Notes under the pieces: model-generated | Seen by the model: only the letters and a program-made list of their open reading frames with translations | What the model was told of the DNA's origin: nothing | Database searches by the model: none | Program-made: the position numbers and the translations under genes | Shown: in pieces, positions 6,693-10,759 of the stretch | How positions within the stretch are numbered: position 1 is the first letter of the stretch | Layout of the letters: the number at the start of each line of letters is the position of its first letter | NCBI GenBank assembly: GCA_900552845.1 | Contig: USBC01000049.1 | Location: forward strand, 1-10,759 | Origin: an uncultured Oscillospiraceae bacterium | GTDB taxonomy: Bacteria; Bacillota; Clostridia; Oscillospirales; Ruminococcaceae | Direction of reading: 5' to 3' | DNA length: 10,759 nucleotides

Positions 6693-8777
6693 ATGAGCAA
6701 TATTCCGGAGCTGTTCGGCAGTCTTGTTTTTAACGACACAGTGCAGCAAAAGCGCCTGCCCCACGATACCTACCGCCGCCTGCGGCAGATCATCGCCAGC
6801 GGGGAGCCGCTGGACGCCGCCGTTGCCGATGTCATCGCCAATGTGATGAAGGCGTGGGCGCTGGATCACGGCGTGACCCACTTTACCCACTGGTTCCAGC
6901 CGATGACCGGCATCACCGCTGAAAAGCACGACAGCTTTTTGACCCCTGCGGGCGGCGGCGTCATCATGGAATTCTCCGGCCGCGAGCTGATAAAGGGCGA
7001 GCCGGACGCCAGCAGCTTCCCCAGCGGCGGACTGCGTGCCACCTTTGAGGCGCGCGGCTATACGGCATGGGACCCCACCAGTCCCGCTTTTATCAAAGAT
7101 GACTGCCTGTATATCCCCACCGCCTTTTGCAGCTATACCGGCGAAGCACTGGATAAGAAAACCCCTCTGCTGCGCAGTATGCACGCTCTGAACCGCGAGG
7201 CGGTGCGATTTTTGCACGCAATGGGCTGGGAGGATGTGACCGCCGTAGTCCCCACCGTAGGTGCGGAGCAGGAATATTTTCTGATCCCCAAGGAGCTGTA
7301 TGAGCGGCGCCGTGACCTGCGCTATACGGGACGCACCCTCTTCGGTGCGATGGCACCCAAGGGGCAGGAGCTGGACGACCATTACTTCGGTACCATCAAG
7401 CCCCGCGTCCGCGCCTATATGAAGGAGCTGGACGAGGAGCTGTGGAAGCTGGGCGTAATGGCAAAGACCGAGCACAACGAGGTAGCGCCCTCCCAGCATG
7501 AGCTGGCGCCCTTTTTTACCACCACCAATATTGCCGCCGACCACAACCAGCTGACGATGGAGCTGATGCAGCGCATTGCGCAGAAGCACGGCATGGTGTG
7601 CCTTTTGGCGGAAAAGCCCTTTGCCGGAGTGAACGGCAGCGGCAAGCATAATAACTGGTCGCTGGTGACCGATACCGGACGAAACCTGCTGGACGGGGGC
7701 AGCGACCCTGCCGGCAATCTGACCTATCTGCTGACGCTGGCGGCGGTGATCGCCGCAGTGGACGAATACCCGGCGCTGCTGCGCATTACCGTGGCGACCG
7801 CCGGCAACGACCACCGACTGGGCGCCAGTGAAGCGCCGCCTGCCATTCTTTCCATCTTTTTGGGCGATGCCCTGCAAAGCACCCTGATGCAGGCAGCCTG
7901 TGGGGATGGCTGTACCGCCGCCGCCCGCCGGGAGCTGGAGATGCGGGTGCCGGTGATGCCCCATCTGCGGCAGGACGACAGCGACCGCAACCGCACCTCG
8001 CCCTTTGCCTTTACCGGCAACAAGTTTGAATTCCGTATGCTGGGCAGCAGTCAGTCCATCAGCGACCCCAACACCGTGCTGAATACTGCCGTGGCGGAGA
8101 TGCTGGGACGCTTTGCCGACCGGCTGGAGCAGGGCACAGACCGGGAGAGCACTGCCCGTACCCTTTTACAGGAAACGCTGGAGCAGCACGGAAGAATTCT
8201 CTTTAATGGGGACGGCTACAGCGAGGAATGGCGGCAGGAGGCGGCGCGCCGGGGGCTTTTGAACCTGCGTACCGCGCCGGAGGCCTTTGCCCACCTGACC
8301 GAGGAAAAGAATGTAGCGCTGTTTGCCGAACACGGCATCTTTACCGCCGCGGAGCTGGCAAGCCGGCAGGAGATCCACTACGAGACCTATGCCAAGTGTA
8401 TCCGCATAGAAGCCGCCACCATGGTGGAGATGGTGCGGCGGGAGATCCTGCCCGCCGGTCAGGCGGCGCTGCGGGAACTGGGGCAGACCAGCCGCGCCAA
8501 GCAGGAGATCAGCCCGTTGTTGAGCTGCAAAGCCGAGGAGCTTTTGGGCACTCAAATTGCCAACTACAACGATATGCTGCTTGCCGGCTGCACCGTACTG
8601 GAAAACCTGCTGCGGGAGTTCCCCGGCGGCGCCGAGGAGCAGAAGGCGCTGTACAGCCGCGATCAGCTGCTGCCCGCCATGGCGGAGCTGCGGCAAACCG
8701 CCGATGCTTTGGAGGCAATGACCCCCGCCCATCTGTGGCCGATACCGACCTACGGCGAGCTGCTGTATGGGGTATAA
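6693..8777 (+). CDS. glnN: Glutamine synthetase, type III (GlnN)
   Basis: The 694-residue length is typical of GSIII, well above the ~450 of GSI. It makes glutamine from glutamate, ammonia and ATP in the cytoplasm. Diagnostic GSIII stretches are HFTHWFQPMTGITAEKHDSF, GAEQEYFLIPKELYERR (E192/E194 as metal ligands), TEHNEVAPSQHELAPFF, GKHNNWS (317-323) and AGNDHRLGASEAPPAI (from 371). ATG 6693 is preceded by AAGGGAG (6677-6683) at good spacing. The gene has its own promoter and terminator and is therefore a single-gene unit. No PII or ammonium transporter gene is adjacent. Confidence 0.97.
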   Translation: MSNIPELFGSLVFNDTVQQKRLPHDTYRRLRQIIASGEPLDAAVADVIANVMKAWALDHGVTHFTHWFQPMTGITAEKHDSFLTPAGGGVIMEFSGRELIKGEPDASSFPSGGLRATFEARGYTAWDPTSPAFIKDDCLYIPTAFCSYTGEALDKKTPLLRSMHALNREAVRFLHAMGWEDVTAVVPTVGAEQEYFLIPKELYERRRDLRYTGRTLFGAMAPKGQELDDHYFGTIKPRVRAYMKELDEELWKLGVMAKTEHNEVAPSQHELAPFFTTTNIAADHNQLTMELMQRIAQKHGMVCLLAEKPFAGVNGSGKHNNWSLVTDTGRNLLDGGSDPAGNLTYLLTLAAVIAAVDEYPALLRITVATAGNDHRLGASEAPPAILSIFLGDALQSTLMQAACGDGCTAAARRELEMRVPVMPHLRQDDSDRNRTSPFAFTGNKFEFRMLGSSQSISDPNTVLNTAVAEMLGRFADRLEQGTDRESTARTLLQETLEQHGRILFNGDGYSEEWRQEAARRGLLNLRTAPEAFAHLTEEKNVALFAEHGIFTAAELASRQEIHYETYAKCIRIEAATMVEMVRREILPAGQAALRELGQTSRAKQEISPLLSCKAEELLGTQIANYNDMLLAGCTVLENLLREFPGGAEEQKALYSRDQLLPAMAELRQTADALEAMTPAHLWPIPTYGELLYGV

Positions 8778-8799
8778 GCTGACAAATTAACCAAAACAG

Positions 8800-8833
8800 A
8801 AGCCGTCCTTTTGGCAACAGAGGACGGCTTTTT
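8800..8833 (+). terminator. Rho-independent terminator of glnN
   Basis: AGCCGTCCT (8801-8809) pairs perfectly with AGGACGGCT (8821-8829), followed by TTTT. It lies 22 nt after the glnN stop codon. Confidence 0.93.
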
Positions 8834-8866
8834 ATGGTTTGTTTACAAAATGCACCCATTATGCAG

Positions 8867-8895
8867 TTTACAGACGCCTAAAATAAAGGTATTAT
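8867..8895 (+). promoter_or_regulatory. Sigma-A promoter for the LytM-like lipoprotein gene
   Basis: TTTACA (8867-8872), 17-nt spacer, TATTAT (8890-8895), five of six matches in each box. The leader is about 90 nt, in which I see no clear structure. Confidence 0.75.
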
Positions 8896-8993
8896 TAGGA
8901 TATAAAGGAAGCGAAGTCGGCATCATAGCATACATCATAGGAACCTTGTATTTGATCCCGTAAGCATTGTTTATTGAGATTGGAGGAAGCGGT

Positions 8994-9518
8994 ATGAAAA
9001 AGAGACTGATCCTGCCGGTGGCTGCACTGGTGCTGTTGCTGCTGGCAGGCTGCGGAAAAGAGCCGGCTGCCGCCGGGCTGAGCGATGAGGAATTCCACCG
9101 GTATTTTGCCGAGGACTATGCCAGACCGATGAGCAGCATCACCGAAATCACCGAGGAAAATGGCGGGTGGAGCCTGAAAACCGATTCCGGTGCTTCCATT
9201 ACCGCCATGAAAGACGGAACGGTGGTCTATGCCAGTGACAACGGCTGGAACTACGGCTACGGCAGGCTGGTGCTGGTGCAGCAGGAGGATTGCTATCTGC
9301 TGTATGCTCATTGCTCCCAGGTGGCGGTGAAAACCGGCGACACTGTGAAGCAGGGCGACAAGCTCGGAGAAGCCGGCAGCACCGGACATACCGATAACAG
9401 TATCCAACTGGGGGTGTACCGCTTCCCGCTGGAGGAGCTATCGCCGGTGACCGATGCTGACGGCACCGTAACCGGATTTACGGTAAACGGAGAAGAACCC
9501 CTCATCGGAACAGAATAA
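8994..9518 (+). CDS. Lipoprotein with a degenerate LytM/M23-like domain
   Basis: The 174-residue protein begins with a lipoprotein signal: MKKR, a hydrophobic stretch, then lipobox LAGC with C20 as the lipidated residue, so it should sit on the outer face of the membrane. Residues ~64-142 have the M23/LytM layout: DGTVVYASDNGWNYGYG, YAHCSQVAVKTGDTVKQG, then LGEAGSTGH. Active M23 enzymes need HxGxD, a second site His and HxH. Here the first motif is replaced (residues 63-72, no His), H106 in YAH remains, and the final HLHFEV-like segment reads SIQLGV, so both His are lost. Catalysis is unlikely; a binding or amidase-activating role, as for other degenerate LytM proteins, is an inference. The start is ATG 8994 behind GGAGG (8982-8986), not the upstream in-frame TTG at 8967. 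Confidence 0.82.
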   Translation: MKKRLILPVAALVLLLLAGCGKEPAAAGLSDEEFHRYFAEDYARPMSSITEITEENGGWSLKTDSGASITAMKDGTVVYASDNGWNYGYGRLVLVQQEDCYLLYAHCSQVAVKTGDTVKQGDKLGEAGSTGHTDNSIQLGVYRFPLEELSPVTDADGTVTGFTVNGEEPLIGTE

Positions 9519-9533
9519 CAGAGGATAAAACTG

Positions 9534-9573
9534 CGGAGCTGTGGCAAAGTGTTTTTGCTGCAGCTCCGTTTTT
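9534..9573 (+). terminator. Terminator of the lipoprotein gene
   Basis: CGGAGCTG (9534-9541) pairs with CAGCTCCG (9561-9568), with a further inner helix (GCAAA/TTTGC), followed by TTTTT. It ends 14 nt from the 3' end of the convergent XRE gene and separates the two. Confidence 0.88.
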
Positions 9574-9587
9574 GCGCTTGTTTACGG

Positions 9588-9833
9588 TTATTTGATCTCC
9601 TGCTCCAAGGCATCGAATTCCGGTGTGGAGAAAAATTCGCCGAGGGTGATCTCTAAACCGTCACAGATCATCTTGATGGTCGCCAGCTTGGGGTTCTGGC
9701 TTTTCCCATATAGGACATTCTTGATGCTGGAGGGCGGCAGCGCCGAAAGGGTCGCCAGCCGGTTGATGCTGATATTCCGCTCCCCGCACAGGCGGAGAAT
9801 ACGGGCGGAAACGGCTTTTTGTAATACCATCAT
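9588..9833 (-). CDS. XRE/Cro-CI family regulator, second of a tandem pair
   Basis: The 81-residue protein is almost entirely a helix-turn-helix domain: SINRLATLSALPPSSIKNVL then GKSQNPKLATIKMICDGLEI, ending TLGEFF and LEQEIK as in many short Clostridia XRE proteins. It starts with two ATG codons (M1 M2); the first overlaps the TGA of the upstream gene as ATGA, giving a 4-bp overlap and likely translational coupling. AGGAG inside the upstream gene's last codons serves as the ribosome site. Its last 60 nt match the tail of its partner with one mismatch although the rest has diverged. It probably acts on the operators at 10091-10194. Confidence 0.9.
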   Translation of the reverse strand: MMVLQKAVSARILRLCGERNISINRLATLSALPPSSIKNVLYGKSQNPKLATIKMICDGLEITLGEFFSTPEFDALEQEIK

Positions 9834-9892
9834 TTGATCTCCTGCTCCAAGGCGTCGAATTCCGGTGTGGAGAAAAATTCGCCGAGGGTGAT
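9591..9892. repeat. Near-identical 60-bp direct repeat at the 3' ends of the two XRE genes
   Basis: 9591-9650 and 9833-9892 match at 59 of 60 positions. Just beyond, identity drops sharply even where the amino acids are similar (CDG encoded with different codons). The shared tail includes AGGAG, which in the upstream copy lies six bases before the next gene's ATG. Confidence 0.92.
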
Positions 9893-10072
9893 GCCGAAGC
9901 CGTCGCAGAGTTTTTTGAGGGTGACGACCCCGGGATTTTGGCTTTCACCGTTCAGAATACTTTTGACCGTTGCCTGCGGGACGGCGGCGTAATTGCTGAT
10001 GCCGTTGGGGGTAAAGCCTTTTTCCCGACAAAGCTGCCGGATCCGTGCGGCGACTGCCTGCTGTGTATTCAT
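9830..10072 (-). CDS. XRE/Cro-CI family regulator, first of a tandem pair
   Basis: The 80-residue helix-turn-helix protein has NGISNYAAVPQATVKSIL as the recognition region, GESQNPGVVTLKKLCDGFGI, and the same C-terminal tail as its neighbour. The two proteins are paralogs with clearly different recognition helices (PPSSIKNVL versus PQATVKSIL), so they may bind different sites or form heterodimers. The start is ATG at 10070-10072 (minus strand), with AAAGGGGG just upstream. It is transcribed away from the SLOG-like gene across a shared 137-bp control region that overlaps four operator-like palindromes, which indicates autoregulation. Confidence 0.92.
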   Translation of the reverse strand: MNTQQAVAARIRQLCREKGFTPNGISNYAAVPQATVKSILNGESQNPGVVTLKKLCDGFGITLGEFFSTPEFDALEQEIK

Positions 10073-10095
10073 GGCGTTTCCCCCTTTGGCTTAGT

Positions 10096-10124
10096 GATAT
10101 ATCATCGGTTTAATGATAAGTCAC
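10096..10124 (-). promoter_or_regulatory. Promoter for the XRE gene pair
   Basis: On the minus strand, GTGACT (10124-10119), 17-nt spacer, TATATC (10101-10096), four of six or better in each box. Operator O1 covers the -10 and O2 covers the -35. Confidence 0.6.
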
Positions 10125-10148
10125 TATGCTAAGGCGTATTAGTGATAC

Positions 10149-10177
10149 TTCACTAACTCAAAAAATTATGTTAGAAT
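10149..10177 (+). promoter_or_regulatory. Promoter for the SLOG-like gene
   Basis: TTCACT (10149-10154), 17-nt spacer, TAGAAT (10172-10177). The -35 is inside O3 and the transcription start falls inside O4. Confidence 0.65.
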
Positions 10178-10209
10178 TAGTGATAAATCGCTATGGTGGA
10201 GGAAACATT

Positions 10210-10617
10210 ATGGATAAGGCAAAAACCTGCTGCATTATCGGCGGGACAAACAAGAAAAACGACACTGATAACCCACAGGAACAGTTTATGTGGCGGATCA
10301 TGGGAGAAATTCTGCGGCTGTACCGGCAGTGGGTACGCACCTTTTTGTGCGGCATGGCGGCGGGAGCGGAAACAGCGGCGGCGGAGGCAGTACTGGCACT
10401 GCGGGACAGCACGCTGTCCGACCTGCGGTTGGTTGGGGTACTGGCATGGGAGGAACGCACCAACAATTGGTCGGAGCCTGACCGTGACCGCTTTTTTGCG
10501 GTGATGGAACGGTGTGATGAGGAGATCATGCTGCAAACCGCCTATACCGAGGGGGCTTTGGAGCGGCAGCGGGAGTATTTGCTGCAAAACAGCGAGTATC
10601 GGTTATTTGCAGAGTAA
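10210..10617 (+). CDS. Short SLOG-superfamily (DUF1273/YpsA-like) protein
   Basis: The 135-residue protein resembles DUF1273: KTCCIIGGTNKKND at the N-terminus (family members often read KTCCFTGHRPKK), then FLCGMAAGAETAAAEAVLAL (45-64), LRLVGVLAWEERTNNWSEPDRDRF, a CDE, and YTEGALERQREYLL. Family proteins usually continue with a segment containing SDxLIAVxD and GGT that closes the nucleotide-like ligand pocket; here the protein stops right after NSEYRLFAE. SLOG folds bind nucleotide-derived ligands in several stress and anti-phage systems, but the ligand here is unknown. The start is ATG 10210 behind GGAGG (10198-10202); the in-frame ATG 10126 lies upstream of the promoter -10 and is rejected. 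Expression is probably controlled by the divergent XRE pair. Family assignment is by motif memory only. Confidence 0.72.
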   Translation: MDKAKTCCIIGGTNKKNDTDNPQEQFMWRIMGEILRLYRQWVRTFLCGMAAGAETAAAEAVLALRDSTLSDLRLVGVLAWEERTNNWSEPDRDRFFAVMERCDEEIMLQTAYTEGALERQREYLLQNSEYRLFAE

Positions 10618-10626
10618 GCAAAACCC

Positions 10627-10650
10627 CCGTCCCGATTTTTTTCGGGGCGG
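10627..10650 (+). terminator. Possible terminator of the SLOG-like gene
   Basis: CCGTCCCGA (10627-10635) pairs with TCGGGGCGG (10642-10650, one T-G pair) around a six-T loop. The T-run is in the loop and AGGAGG follows instead of a T-tail, so termination efficiency is doubtful. Confidence 0.45.
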
Positions 10651-10660
10651 AGGAGGTTTG

Positions 10661-10730
10661 CAGGGGAGGGGGGGCCCCCCCCCCCCCGGCGCCGCCCCCC
10701 CCCCCCCCCGCCGAGGTGCCCGGCGGCGGC
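10661..10730. other. Homopolymer-rich GC tract, possibly a degraded fourth repeat or sequence error
   Basis: The tract contains G7 (10668-10674), C13 (10675-10687) and C15 (10695-10709) with CGGCGCCG between them and GCCG/CGGC after. It begins GCAGGGGAG, like the start of the copy 1 region (3208-3216). It may be a poorly read three-hairpin element. No gene can be supported in it. Confidence 0.5.
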
Positions 10731-10759
10731 AATTATGAATTTACGTTTGAAAACTTCAT

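Larger units (their letters stand above)
10091..10194. promoter_or_regulatory. Cluster of four 18-bp operator-like palindromes
   Basis: O1 TTAGTGATATATCATCGG (10091-10108), O2 TTAATGATAAGTCACTAT (10110-10127), O3 TTAGTGATACTTCACTAA (10139-10156) and O4 TTAGTGATAAATCGCTAT (10177-10194). O3 is a perfect 7+4+7 dyad (TTAGTGA/TCACTAA); the others keep the left half and a weaker right half. O1/O2 lie on the minus-strand promoter. O3 covers the plus-strand -35 and O4 abuts its -10 and covers the predicted start. This is the classic layout for repression of both divergent genes by a dimeric XRE protein. Confidence 0.85.

Noticed and set aside
6591..7964. 457-codon minus-strand open frame opposite glnN
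   Set aside because: Shadow of the unambiguous glnN gene.
9591..9892. Direct repeats considered as a CRISPR array
   Set aside because: Only two copies, 182 bp apart, both inside coding sequence.
10126..10209. Earlier in-frame ATG for the SLOG-like gene
   Set aside because: It precedes the predicted promoter and would translate the operator array; ATG 10210 has GGAGG at the right distance.
10736..10759. ATG near the window end (would begin MNLRLKTS) as the start of a next gene
   Set aside because: No ribosome site upstream and only eight codons are visible.

Overview
The window reads as a chromosomal segment of a low-to-moderate GC, anaerobic, gut-type Clostridia, most likely Oscillospiraceae/Ruminococcaceae (Faecalibacterium, Subdoligranulum or Gemmiger-like). 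This is inferred from the type III glutamine synthetase, the Mbeg1-like DUF2974 lipase-fold protein, the short Clostridia-type XRE regulators ending in LEQEIK, the AroE-AroK fusion and strong Shine-Dalgarno sites. No species call is possible from the sequence alone.

Layout. (1) 1-1471 is the 3' part of a large serine recombinase (its catalytic N-terminus lies outside the window) closed by a strong terminator: the edge of an integrated mobile element. (2) 1472-2049 is a gene-free junction with inverted and direct repeats, a 12-bp palindrome, a 92-nt long-hairpin element and a consensus promoter whose -35 lies in the hairpin's right arm. (3) 2050-6529 is a core block: DUF2974 hydrolase-fold protein, aroB, aroE-aroK fusion and aroQ, giving four consecutive activities of the shikimate pathway (DHQ synthase, DHQ dehydratase, shikimate dehydrogenase, shikimate kinase). 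Each of the three gaps holds one GC-rich element with the same architecture (outer stem enclosing three hairpins) but different stem sequences. (4) 6607-8833 is a self-contained glnN unit with its own promoter and terminator. (5) 8867-9573 is a self-contained lipoprotein gene with a LytM-like domain that has lost most catalytic residues. (6) 9588-10650 is a small regulated module: two tandem XRE repressor-like genes on the minus strand, a 137-bp divergent control region with four copies of an 18-bp operator-like palindrome, and a short SLOG/DUF1273-like gene on the plus strand. (7) The last ~100 bases are C-homopolymer-rich and may contain sequencing or assembly error.

How the parts work together. 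The aro genes make shikimate 3-phosphate for chorismate and aromatic amino acid synthesis, probably as one transcript starting upstream of the DUF2974 gene, with an internal terminator before aroQ. The XRE/SLOG module is the best candidate for something undescribed: the operators sit exactly on the predicted -35/-10 elements of both divergent promoters, which suggests autoregulation and co-repression. The repeated three-hairpin elements are the best structural novelty.
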